DNA from: Sphingomonadaceae bacterium
Lineage (GTDB): Bacteria; Pseudomonadota; Alphaproteobacteria; Sphingomonadales; Sphingomonadaceae
Direction of reading: 5' to 3'
DNA length: 42,665 bases
NCBI GenBank assembly: GCA_016000085.1
Contig: JAECRT010000026.1
Span: 1-42,665, forward strand
Both the position numbers and the translations under genes were made by a program. Positions 16,196 to 23,614 of this stretch are shown in pieces. How positions within the stretch are numbered: the stretch's first letter is position 1; the number at the start of each line of letters is the position of its first letter. The notes below the pieces were generated by a model. It was not told the origin of the DNA and made no database searches. It saw nothing but the letters and a program-made list of their open reading frames with translations.

Positions 16196-18879
16196 ATTTC
16201 CTCCTCATAAGGCGCGGCCAGCGCAGCCCAGGCATGGGCGACGCTTTGCCGCGCCCGGGCATAGCTTTCAAGCAGACTGTCCCAATCGCTTGCACCGCAT
16301 GCCCGCGCCACCAGCGGGCGCGTGGCCTCCGGTGGCTCGGTCGATTTGGGCGATACCAGCCGCGATACGACCAGATAACGGGTGATGAGATCATGGGCGG
16401 TGACGAGATCGGCGGGCAAATGCCCGGCCGCAACCAATTCGGCCAGCGCGATCGACAAATCCGGGTCGAACGCCATCCCGTGCCGGAACTGAGTGACATG
16501 GATCAGGAACTCCAGATCGACGAGGCCACCGGGGACCAGCTTAACGTCCAAATCGCTGGCAGGCGGCTTATGCTTCGCAATCGTGCCGCGCATCGCGACG
16601 GCCTGCCGCGCCAGATCATCAAAGTCACGCGGCCGTTCCAGCGTTTCACGCAGAATAGCATCCAGCGCAGCCCGGCCTTGTGACGATCCAAAGATGACGC
16701 GCGCCCGCGTCAGCGCCAGATGCTCCCAGGTCCAGGCATCCTCGCGCTGATATTTGGCGAAACTGTCTAGACTGACCGCCAGCAAGCCCTGCGCACCCGA
16801 AGGCCGCAACCGCGTATCCACTTCATATAACGGCCCTGCCGCCGTCTGTACCGACAATGCGTTGGTGATCCGCTGGGCCAGCCGATTGAAATATTGCGTG
16901 GCGCCCAATGGACGCGGCCCATCGGATTCCACCTGAAAATCGCCGGTGAACAGATACACCAGATCCAGGTCCGACGCATGGGTCAGCACGCCGCCGCCCA
17001 TCCGCCCCAGCGCCAAGATGAGCATTTCCCCGCCCGGCACGCGACCATGCGTTAATTCGAACTCGGCGATCGTCCCGGCGGCCAGCGCCTCGATCGCGCC
17101 CTCCGCTACCCGGCCATAGCCCCGCCCTGCTTGCAGCGGATCGCCGCCCCGGATGATCTGCACACCCAGCGCAAAGCGCCGGTCGCCTACCCGCTGGCGC
17201 ACCCGATCAAGCAGCGCCTGATAATCCTCTCCCGCCTCCAGCGCGGCAAAGTTTGCGGCCAGCACGGCCACATCCGGCGGTGGATCAAAGGCCGTAGAGT
17301 CGATCAGCCCATCGATCAGTTCGGCCCGTCGCGCCAGTGCATCGGCCAACGTCGGCGCATGGCTCAATATTTCCGCCAGCAAAGCGACCAATGCAGGTCG
17401 TGCGGCCAGCAATTTGAAGAAGTTGATCGCACTGGGCAGCCGCCCGATCATGTCGTCCAGCCGGTTCAACGCGCGGGTCGGATCGGGCGCCTGCGCCAGC
17501 GCCCGCATCAGGCCGGGCAGCAAGCCCTCCAGCGCCTCCCGCGACGGTCCGCTCCGCAACGCGCGCACGTTGCCGTTTCGCCAATGGGCGATGCGCGCCA
17601 ACGGTGCGTCCGCATCAACAAAGCCCATGTCGACCAATTGCGCTTTCAATCGCTCCTCATCATGGGACAGCGACGTATCGTTCTGCTCAGGGCTGAGCCG
17701 GTCATAATTACGCCCCACCCATTCGACCTGCGGGCGCAGCAGATCAAGCAGCGCCGTCCCGTCAGCCAGCCCGTGCAATTGCGCCACATTATCCATCGCC
17801 GCGAGCGACTTGGGCAATTCATGCGTCTGGAGATCCTCGACCATTTGCAGCCGATGTTCGATCGTGCGGAACAGGACATAGGCCTCGTCCAGCCGAGTCG
17901 CGACATCCGGTTCGATCACGCCGGCCCCTGCCAGCGCCGCCAGCGCCTCACGTGTATTGCCGGATCGCAGCGCCGGATCGCGCCCGCCATGGATCAGTTG
18001 ATGCACTTGCGCGAAAAACTCGACTTCGCGGATGCCGCCCCGCCCGCGTTTGAGGTCATAGCCCGGCCCGAACGCCTGCCCGTGCGCATAATGGTCGCGA
18101 ATGCGGCGCGAAATATCGACGATGGCGTCGATCGCGCCGAAATCGAGGCTTCGTCGCCAGACGAAAGGACGAATCTGGCGCATGAAATAATCGCCCAGCG
18201 CGATGTCGCCCGCCGCCGGACGCGCGCGGATGAAAGCCGCCTGCTCCCATCCCATGGCCGTCGATTCATAATAGCCGATCGCCGCTTCCACCGGTAACGC
18301 GATCGGCGTGGCTTCGGGAGATGGACGCAAGCGCAAATCGACGCGAAAGACATAGCCGTCGCCGTCGCGCGCGGTCAGCAATTCGCTCACCCGCCGCCCG
18401 ATCCGCACGGCCGCCTCGGCAGGATCTTCCCGCTCCCGATGCGGCAAGGTCGCGGGATCATAGAGGAGGATCGGATCGATATCGGACGAGTAGTTGAGTT
18501 CGCGGCTGCCATGCTTGCCCAGCGCCAGCACCACGAAGCCGCGATTTTCGGCGTCGGGATAGCGCTCCGCCATCGCCGCAGCCAACGCTTCTTCCAGCGC
18601 TACGTCCGCAAAGTCGGAAAGGGTGCGCGTCACCCGGTCCAGCCCCCAGACCCCCGACAGATCAGCCGCCGCCGTCACCAGCGCGATCGCGCCACGTCGC
18701 CGCCGTAACGATCGGGCGATGCCGTCCTCCGGGCCGCCCGCCGCCTGCGCTATCTCCAGCGCAGCTTCGACATCCCCTGCCGCCAACGGCTCGACCACCA
18801 GCGGGAAGCGATCCAGCGCCCGCGCCAGAAAAGGCGAATGGCCGCGGATGCGCGCTTCGGTCTCCGACCAGTGGGTCAC
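16192..18879 (-). CDS. glnE: bifunctional glutamine synthetase adenylyltransferase/deadenylase
   Basis: An 895-residue GlnE, which adenylylates and deadenylylates glutamine synthetase according to nitrogen status. Two nucleotidyltransferase domains are visible: GKHGSRELNYSSDIDPILLY near 121-140 (adenylyl-removing half) and GRMGGGVLTHASDLDLVYLF near 625-640 (adenylyl transferase half), each with the paired aspartates DxD. It is somewhat shorter than the E. coli protein (about 946), mainly at the N-terminus. The GTG start at 18877-18879 follows GGGAGAG at 8 nt. It leads the glnE-bcp-DUF455 operon. Confidence 0.95.
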   Translation of the reverse strand: MTHWSETEARIRGHSPFLARALDRFPLVVEPLAAGDVEAALEIAQAAGGPEDGIARSLRRRRGAIALVTAAADLSGVWGLDRVTRTLSDFADVALEEALAAAMAERYPDAENRGFVVLALGKHGSRELNYSSDIDPILLYDPATLPHREREDPAEAAVRIGRRVSELLTARDGDGYVFRVDLRLRPSPEATPIALPVEAAIGYYESTAMGWEQAAFIRARPAAGDIALGDYFMRQIRPFVWRRSLDFGAIDAIVDISRRIRDHYAHGQAFGPGYDLKRGRGGIREVEFFAQVHQLIHGGRDPALRSGNTREALAALAGAGVIEPDVATRLDEAYVLFRTIEHRLQMVEDLQTHELPKSLAAMDNVAQLHGLADGTALLDLLRPQVEWVGRNYDRLSPEQNDTSLSHDEERLKAQLVDMGFVDADAPLARIAHWRNGNVRALRSGPSREALEGLLPGLMRALAQAPDPTRALNRLDDMIGRLPSAINFFKLLAARPALVALLAEILSHAPTLADALARRAELIDGLIDSTAFDPPPDVAVLAANFAALEAGEDYQALLDRVRQRVGDRRFALGVQIIRGGDPLQAGRGYGRVAEGAIEALAAGTIAEFELTHGRVPGGEMLILALGRMGGGVLTHASDLDLVYLFTGDFQVESDGPRPLGATQYFNRLAQRITNALSVQTAAGPLYEVDTRLRPSGAQGLLAVSLDSFAKYQREDAWTWEHLALTRARVIFGSSQGRAALDAILRETLERPRDFDDLARQAVAMRGTIAKHKPPASDLDVKLVPGGLVDLEFLIHVTQFRHGMAFDPDLSIALAELVAAGHLPADLVTAHDLITRYLVVSRLVSPKSTEPPEATRPLVARACGASDWDSLLESYARARQSVAHAWAALAAPYEEEI

Positions 18880-18933
18880 GATCGTCTCTCCCTCATTTGA
18901 AGGCGCTATCGCGTGGCCTTGCGACGAAATCCA

Positions 18934-18958
18934 GAAACTTTTGGGCTACATGACCGTT
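18934..18958 (+). promoter_or_regulatory. candidate EcfG (general stress sigma) promoter
   Basis: GAAAC (18934-18938) and CGTT (18955-18958) are 16 bp apart. The known EcfG consensus is GGAAC-N16/17-CGTT, so this differs at one base. It would start transcription a few bases before the ATG of the NepR-like gene, giving a nearly leaderless mRNA, and no ribosome binding site is seen. Confidence 0.4.
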
Positions 18959-18968
18959 GAACACCATC

Positions 18969-19157
18969 ATGGATCAGCGCAAACCTCTCGGCCGATCGGC
19001 AACAGGCCTCGATAGCGGCAATGGCCGTTTCGTGACGGTCGGGCCGCCTGCGCCCTATGAAGGCGTCGGCCGCGCCTTGCGTGCAACCTATGCCCCGGCA
19101 CGCGACAACCTGCCGCAGGATATGATGGCGTTGCTCGCCTGCCTTGATCGCCGCTGA
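18969..19157 (+). CDS. NepR-like anti-sigma factor (orphan)
   Basis: A 62-residue protein with a disordered N-terminus and a C-terminal half that fits the NepR pattern: YEGVGRALRATY (30-41), a short linker, then NLPQDMMALLACLD (47-60), against the known (I/V)Gxx LRxxY...PxxxxxLLxxLD. NepR binds and inhibits sigma-EcfG until phosphorylated PhyR displaces it. Here neither ecfG nor phyR is adjacent, so it would be an additional or orphan copy. The ATG at 18969 is preceded by a possible TTG start four codons upstream. It is divergent from glnE, with 89 bp between starts. Confidence 0.72.
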   Translation: MDQRKPLGRSATGLDSGNGRFVTVGPPAPYEGVGRALRATYAPARDNLPQDMMALLACLDRR

Positions 19158-19237
19158 GGGTGTAGTCCCAGGCGCAGGGCTTTTTTTACCGATTTCTTCT
19201 AAATGTTGGGCAATCTTCGCCACAGCAGAACGCCTCG

Positions 19238-19546
19238 ATGCTCTATCGCACATTCGCTATCGCAACTATGTTGGCTGCGCCGCTAATCGTGCTGGCCGCA
19301 CAGACCTTACTGCCTTCTCACATGCCGATCGCACGATTGCAGCCTGTGGGCGTCCCCGTGGGCGATAATGTCGCTTCAAAGCCAGAACCCACGCCCTATG
19401 CCCCGCCCCCGATCGAACCGGCCAGCGCCAACCCGCCGACCTTCGGTCAGCCGACAGCCGAGGCAGGGCGACCTATGCTCGATCTGGGCGACGGCACGAC
19501 CAATGCAGACACCGAATCGCCATCCAACGACGCCCCGCCCGAATAG
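19238..19546 (+). CDS. hypothetical exported or anchored proline-rich protein
   Basis: A 102-residue protein I do not recognise. The N-terminus MLYRTFAIATMLAAPLIVLAAQ is a signal sequence or uncleaved anchor. The rest is low-complexity, rich in Pro, Ala, Thr and Asp/Glu, with PTPYAPPPIEPAS near the middle and an acidic tail NDAPPE. Such composition suggests a flexible periplasmic segment. It ends 18 bp before the stop of the convergent metallopeptidase gene. The 80 bases before it hold a T-run (19182-19188), which may end the NepR-like transcript. Confidence 0.6.
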   Translation: MLYRTFAIATMLAAPLIVLAAQTLLPSHMPIARLQPVGVPVGDNVASKPEPTPYAPPPIEPASANPPTFGQPTAEAGRPMLDLGDGTTNADTESPSNDAPPE

Positions 19547-19564
19547 CGCGACGCTCAGCAAGCG

Positions 19565-20440
19565 TTACAATATGCCCTTGAAGGTATCGCACTGGGCAGG
19601 GTTGCCGGTCGACAGCCCCTTGCGCAACCATTCCATCCGCTGTGCGCTCGTCCCATGGGTGAAGCTTTCCGGCACAGGCCGCCGTCCCGCCGATTTCTGC
19701 AACGTGTCGTCACCAATCGCCTCGGCTGCGCGCATCCCTTCCTCAAGGTCGCCCGCTTCCATCAAGTTGGTGTCGCGCGCGGCCCAAACCCCGGCGTAGC
19801 AATCCGCCTGCAATTCCATCTTCACTTGCAGCGCATTGCCTTCGGCTTCCGAGGCGCGCTTCTGCGCCTGCCGGATCTTGTCGGCTTCGCCAGTGATAGT
19901 CTGGATATGATGGCCGACTTCATGCGCGATGATATAGCCGATCGGGAAATCACCCGGCGCGTTGAAGCGGCTTTCCATCTCGTTGAAGAAATCGGTATCG
20001 AGATAGATGCGCTGATCGGCCGGGCAGTAAAATGGTCCCATCGCCGATTGCGCCGCGCCACAGCCCGACTGGCCGTTCTGGCTGTAGAAGACCAGGGTTG
20101 GCGGCGGATATTTCTGACCTTCCGCCTGGAAAATATCAGTCCACCGCCGCTCGGTCGATCCCAGAACTTTAAGCGAAGTGCGCTGCACGGCCGTCAGTTC
20201 CCCCGTCGCCGGACGCTGGGTCTGCACTGGCTCACCGCCTCCGCCTCCGCCGATCAGGCTCAACGGGTTCATACCCATCACCACCATGATGATAAGCACG
20301 ACGGCGATGCCACCACAGCCAAAGCGGCTTCCGATCAGTGGGAGCAACATGCCGAGGCCACCACCCAGTCCACCACCGCCGCCGCCGCGGCCGTCCTGCA
20401 CTTCGAAATGGCTGCTTTCCTGTTCGTCATCCAGCCGCAT
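19565..20440 (-). CDS. YpfJ-like neutral zinc metallopeptidase (DUF2342/PF04228 type)
   Basis: A 291-residue membrane-anchored metallopeptidase. A very glycine-rich N-terminal stretch (18-30) precedes one transmembrane segment (about 42-60) and a second glycine run. The zinc motif HEVGHH is at 173-178, and the third ligand is probably the Glu/Asp in MELQADCYAGVWA. Family members are known as YpfJ/putative neutral zinc metallopeptidase; the substrate is unknown. I chose the ATG at 20438-20440 with GGGGAGGG just upstream, giving MRLDDEQESSHFEVQDGRG as in relatives. Confidence 0.9.
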   Translation of the reverse strand: MRLDDEQESSHFEVQDGRGGGGGGLGGGLGMLLPLIGSRFGCGGIAVVLIIMVVMGMNPLSLIGGGGGGEPVQTQRPATGELTAVQRTSLKVLGSTERRWTDIFQAEGQKYPPPTLVFYSQNGQSGCGAAQSAMGPFYCPADQRIYLDTDFFNEMESRFNAPGDFPIGYIIAHEVGHHIQTITGEADKIRQAQKRASEAEGNALQVKMELQADCYAGVWAARDTNLMEAGDLEEGMRAAEAIGDDTLQKSAGRRPVPESFTHGTSAQRMEWLRKGLSTGNPAQCDTFKGIL

Positions 20441-20549
20441 CGCGCCCTCCCCTATCTTGATCATTGCCTACGCGATTCACGATCCGGTGGAAACCGCCTG
20501 CAACCACAGATGGTTGCGATGAAAGCGATATTTATCCGATCATATTGCG

Positions 20550-20577
20550 TTGGATTGCCGGACCCAAACCCTATATT
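20550..20577 (+). promoter_or_regulatory. possible promoter of the patatin/hbdH operon
   Basis: TTGGAT (20550-20555) and TATATT (20572-20577) are 16 bp apart. The expected start would be close to the ATG at 20588, and no ribosome binding site lies between, so the mRNA may be almost leaderless. The call is weak because the -35 element is poor. Confidence 0.35.
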
Positions 20578-20587
20578 GCACTGCGAC

Positions 20588-21766
20588 ATGGCCGATAGCG
20601 ATCCCAAACCCCTCCGCCGCGCGCGCACGCCGCTCCCGCTCCCCCGCGAAGTCGCGTTGCTTTTGCAAGGCGGCGGCGCACTCGGCTCCTTCCAATCGGG
20701 CGTGTATGAACGGCTCGACGAGCTGGGCGTGGACGTCAGCTGGGTCGCGGGGATTTCGATCGGCGCGATCAACGCCGCCATCATTGCGGGCAACCTGCCC
20801 CATCGCCGGATCAGCCGGCTCAAGAAATTCTGGTACACTGTGTCGGGCGGAATGCCCAATGTCATCCTGCCCGAAATCGACCATATCCGCGAAGCCATGC
20901 ACCTGATGGCGGCCGGAGCCGTGGCCAGCTTCGGCGTGCCGGGCATGTTTCGCCCGCGCCTGTGGCCCGCGACGCTGATGCCCGAAGGAACGCCGGGCGC
21001 GATCAGCTTCTATGACAGCACACCGCTGAAAGACACGCTCGACGCCTGCGTCGACTGGGATTTGCTCAATGACGGGCCAGTGCGCCTGTCTGTTGGCGCG
21101 GTCGACGTGGAAACCGGCAACTTCTCCTATTGGGATACGCGCGGGCCCGGCGGGAACACGCGTATCGACGCCCGCCACATCATGGCGTCGGGGGCGCTGC
21201 CCCCCGGCCTGCCGCCGATAGAGATTGACGGTCGCTGGTATTGGGATGGTGGCATCGTGTCGAACACGCCGCTCGCCCACGTCCTCAACCACCAGACAGA
21301 AGACATGCTGGTGTTCCAGGTCGACCTCTTCCCGGCCGAAGGGCCGATGCCGCGCCAGATGACGGATGTCTATTCACGCATGAAAGACATCCAGTATAGC
21401 AGCCGCACCCGGCAGGTGACGGACCAGTATCTGCGCCTGCGCCGCGAGCATGGCGCGATCAAGGCGCTGCTCGACAAATTGCCACCCGAATTGCAGAGCG
21501 ACGCCGAAGCACAGCGGCTGCGCGAGATACTGGATGGCGGTTCGGTCAATATCGTCCACCTCATCTATCGCTCCCGCGCATGGGAAAGCGGCGCGAAGGA
21601 CTTCGAGTTCTCACGCTCGACCATGCTCGATCACTGGAGCCAAGGCCGCGACGCCGTGGAAGAAGTGATGCACAAAGGCGATCTGATCGCGCGCAACATC
21701 TTGGACGGCAAGAGCGCGACCTTCGATCTCGACGCACCCGATCATCTCAAGGAGAAAAAGGCATGA
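20588..21766 (+). CDS. patatin-like phospholipase with DUF3734 domain
   Basis: A 392-residue patatin-fold hydrolase. The oxyanion motif GGGALG is at 28-33, the nucleophile GISIG at 55-59 (Ser57), and the catalytic DGG at 220-222, so the Ser-Asp dyad is complete. The C-terminal part corresponds to DUF3734. Patatins cleave acyl esters of lipids. The stop overlaps the ATG of hbdH (ATGA), a pairing that suggests the released product may feed 3-hydroxybutyrate metabolism; that is an inference. The reading frame stays open for over 900 bases upstream, but that part is antisense to the metallopeptidase gene. Confidence 0.9.
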   Translation: MADSDPKPLRRARTPLPLPREVALLLQGGGALGSFQSGVYERLDELGVDVSWVAGISIGAINAAIIAGNLPHRRISRLKKFWYTVSGGMPNVILPEIDHIREAMHLMAAGAVASFGVPGMFRPRLWPATLMPEGTPGAISFYDSTPLKDTLDACVDWDLLNDGPVRLSVGAVDVETGNFSYWDTRGPGGNTRIDARHIMASGALPPGLPPIEIDGRWYWDGGIVSNTPLAHVLNHQTEDMLVFQVDLFPAEGPMPRQMTDVYSRMKDIQYSSRTRQVTDQYLRLRREHGAIKALLDKLPPELQSDAEAQRLREILDGGSVNIVHLIYRSRAWESGAKDFEFSRSTMLDHWSQGRDAVEEVMHKGDLIARNILDGKSATFDLDAPDHLKEKKA

Positions 21767-22554
21767 GCAAGTCGCTTGCAGGCAAGACCGCCCTCATCAC
21801 CGGATCCACGTCCGGCATCGGCCTTGCTTATGCCAAGGCGTTGGCCGGAGAAGGCGCGAATATCGTCATCAACGGCTTTGGCGATGCCGCCGCGATCGAC
21901 AAGGAGCGTGTCGGCCTTGAAGCGCTGTCAGGCGCGAAGGCGCTCTATAGCGGGCATGATCTGACCAAGGTCGACCAGATCGAGGCGATGATGAAGGAGG
22001 CAGCCGATGCTTTCGGCGGCATCGACATCCTCATCAACAATGCTGGTATGCAGCATGTCGCCCCGGTCGAGGAATTCCCGGTCGATAAATGGGACCTCAT
22101 CATCGCGCTGAACCTGACCGCCGCGTTCCACACGACCCGCCTTGCCATCCCCTATATGAAGGGCAAGAGGTGGGGCCGCATCATCCAGACCGCCTCCGCG
22201 CACAGCAAGGCCGCTTCGCCCTTCAAGAGCGCCTATGTCACCGCAAAGCATGGGCTGGCAGGCTTTACCAAGACCGTTGCATTGGAAGTCGCCACCTTCG
22301 GCATTACCGCCAACTGCATCTCGCCAGGCTATGTCTGGACGCCGCTGGTCGAAAACCAGATCCCCGACACCATGAAGGCACGCGGCATGACCCGCGAGCA
22401 GGTGATGAACGACGTGCTGTTGGCCGGTCAGCCGACCAAACAATTCGTCACCGCCGAACAAGTCGCCGCCATGGCGCTCTATCTGTGCAGCGATGCCGCC
22501 GCCAACGTCACTGGCGCGAACATGAGCATCGACGGCGGCTGGACCGCGCAATAG
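21763..22554 (+). CDS. hbdH: 3-hydroxybutyrate dehydrogenase
   Basis: A 263-residue short-chain dehydrogenase converting 3-hydroxybutyrate to acetoacetate with NAD, a step in polyhydroxybutyrate and ketone-body use. The cofactor motif TGSTSGIG is at 13-20, NNAG at 92-95, and the catalytic Ser145, Tyr158 and Lys162 lie in TASAHSKAASPFKSAYVTAK. The stretch SPGYVWTPLVENQIPD and the C-terminal ANMSIDGGWTAQ are typical of 3-hydroxybutyrate dehydrogenases rather than of generic SDRs. AAGGAG 8 nt upstream and a 4-bp overlap couple it to the patatin gene. Confidence 0.9.
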   Translation: MSKSLAGKTALITGSTSGIGLAYAKALAGEGANIVINGFGDAAAIDKERVGLEALSGAKALYSGHDLTKVDQIEAMMKEAADAFGGIDILINNAGMQHVAPVEEFPVDKWDLIIALNLTAAFHTTRLAIPYMKGKRWGRIIQTASAHSKAASPFKSAYVTAKHGLAGFTKTVALEVATFGITANCISPGYVWTPLVENQIPDTMKARGMTREQVMNDVLLAGQPTKQFVTAEQVAAMALYLCSDAAANVTGANMSIDGGWTAQ

Positions 22555-22595
22555 GCCCACCGTCCGCTTCCCGCCCGACCGATGGCACGATGCCG

Positions 22596-22871
22596 TCAGG
22601 TCGGCGGGGGCGCAATCAAGCCCAGGACCGACTGCAGACCCGCTTCGCTGGCCGTTGCCATGGATAGTGGCCGGTCGGGCAACCCTTCATGCTCGCTATT
22701 GAGGAACAGGATCGCGGCGGACGCACCCAGCGCTTCGACGGCGATCCGCGTGATCCGCCCCTGCCGTTCCGCCGCATCCGGAGCTAGGCGCACGGCATTG
22801 CGCGGAGTGAAGCGACGGCCCGGCGCAGTACGGCCAGGCGCAACCGGCGGGGTCGGTGTGTCGATCGCCAT
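22596..22871 (-). CDS. small protein with MbcA/ParS/Xre antitoxin C-terminal domain (DUF2384-like)
   Basis: A 91-residue protein. The second half, FLNSEHEGLPDRPLSMATASEAGLQSVLGLI, fits the toxin-binding domain of Xre/MbcA/ParS antitoxins (usual pattern: FL...L.GRP.D.A..S..G...V...I). The N-terminal helix-turn-helix of full antitoxins is missing or reduced; residues 1-35 are proline-rich and basic. No RES-domain toxin gene is adjacent. It is the last of three small minus-strand genes and begins 2 bp after the preceding stop. It may act as a regulator or a decoy; the family match is by pattern only. Confidence 0.65.
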   Translation of the reverse strand: MAIDTPTPPVAPGRTAPGRRFTPRNAVRLAPDAAERQGRITRIAVEALGASAAILFLNSEHEGLPDRPLSMATASEAGLQSVLGLIAPPPT

Positions 22872-22873
22872 GC

Positions 22874-23002
22874 TCAGTTTTTCAACGTCGCGATGCCAAC
22901 CGGGCCGGGTTTGCTCGACGGGTTGGATGCATTGGCCTTGGGCGGCTTTGTCGCCTTGGGCTTGCGGGCTTCACGGTTTGTCTTCTTCTGGCCTTTGGCC
23001 AT
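22874..23002 (-). CDS. very small basic protein, function unknown
   Basis: A 42-residue protein, strongly basic and rich in Lys, Pro and Asn (MAKGQKKTNREARKPKATKP at its start). I recall short proteins with this opening in sphingomonads and rhizobia, but know no function; the composition would suit binding of nucleic acid. The ATG at 23000-23002 has AAGGAACAGG upstream. A longer in-frame start at 23059 has no support. It is followed at once by the DUF2384-like gene. Confidence 0.6.
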   Translation of the reverse strand: MAKGQKKTNREARKPKATKPPKANASNPSSKPGPVGIATLKN

Positions 23003-23082
23003 GACCTGTTCCTTTTCGGTTGGTCGTGCAGTCTGGAGCTTGTCCGGGCCGCTATTCATAGCTGCCAGGACAATGCCCTGAA

Positions 23083-23325
23083 TTAACGCGCCGCGCGCGC
23101 CTCGGCCTCATCTTCGGCCCGAAATTCGGCGGCAATCGCTTCATCTTCCGATGCAACGGAGTTTGTCGCCCGCCGCCGTTCGGCACCCAGCGCCAGCAAC
23201 GCTTCCCTTCCCCAGGCGTCAGCGGCCGTTCTGGCGATCCGGCGCGCATTGGGCAGGGGTTCCGACTCGGCGCGCGCGTGATGCAGCGACTGCTGAGCAA
23301 GGCAGAATGCAGATGTCTGGGCCAT
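23083..23325 (-). CDS. small hypothetical protein
   Basis: An 80-residue helical, charged protein without a known domain. The stretch ESEPLPNARRIARTAADAWGREALLAL resembles short sphingomonad proteins of unknown function, and the C-terminus is an acidic Ala/Glu helix ending EDEAEARAAR. The ATG at 23323-23325 has a clear AAGGAG site 8 nt upstream, which supports a real gene. It leads the run of three small minus-strand genes, though 80 bp separate it from the next. Confidence 0.6.
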   Translation of the reverse strand: MAQTSAFCLAQQSLHHARAESEPLPNARRIARTAADAWGREALLALGAERRRATNSVASEDEAIAAEFRAEDEAEARAAR

Positions 23326-23614
23326 GGAGCAGGCTCCTTCAAAAAAAGGGTCGGGATATCAACGCGCCGTCGGCGCTTTCCGAAGCGGACATGCCGCAAG
23401 GAGGCGGACGATCATACGGCCACACACTATGGCGGATCGTTCCTTTCGCTACTGAAATGGTAGCGACAGGGCGAAATTGCAAGGGAATGGGCTTTCCACC
23501 GAGCAATGTGCTGCCTCTGTCCCACCGTGAAGCCTGTTTCACTTGCGTAAAAACATCTTCTTTATCGCGTGTGAAATCCCCTTATGCTCGTGCGCAGCAA
23601 GGGAGACTATCAAC
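23326..23614. other. divergent intergenic region before the M20 peptidase gene
   Basis: This 289-base stretch separates the small minus-strand genes from the M20 peptidase gene. It holds the RBS of the minus-strand gene at its left end. On the right lies an inverted pair TTTCAC (23537-23542) and GTGAAA (23571-23576), 28 bp apart, which could be an operator for the peptidase gene. I see no convincing promoter or conserved RNA in it. Confidence 0.4.

Noticed and set aside
17131..18297. A 388-codon plus-strand open frame inside glnE
   Set aside because: GlnE motifs on the minus strand are complete; this is a shadow frame.
19655..20587. A 311-codon extension upstream of the patatin gene
   Set aside because: It is antisense to the metallopeptidase gene; the patatin family N-terminus begins at the ATG 20588.
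23326..23460. An EcfG promoter for the small minus-strand genes (a GGAAC and a CGTA are present)
   Set aside because: The two elements are 20 bp apart, not 16-17, and the second is CGTA and not CGTT.
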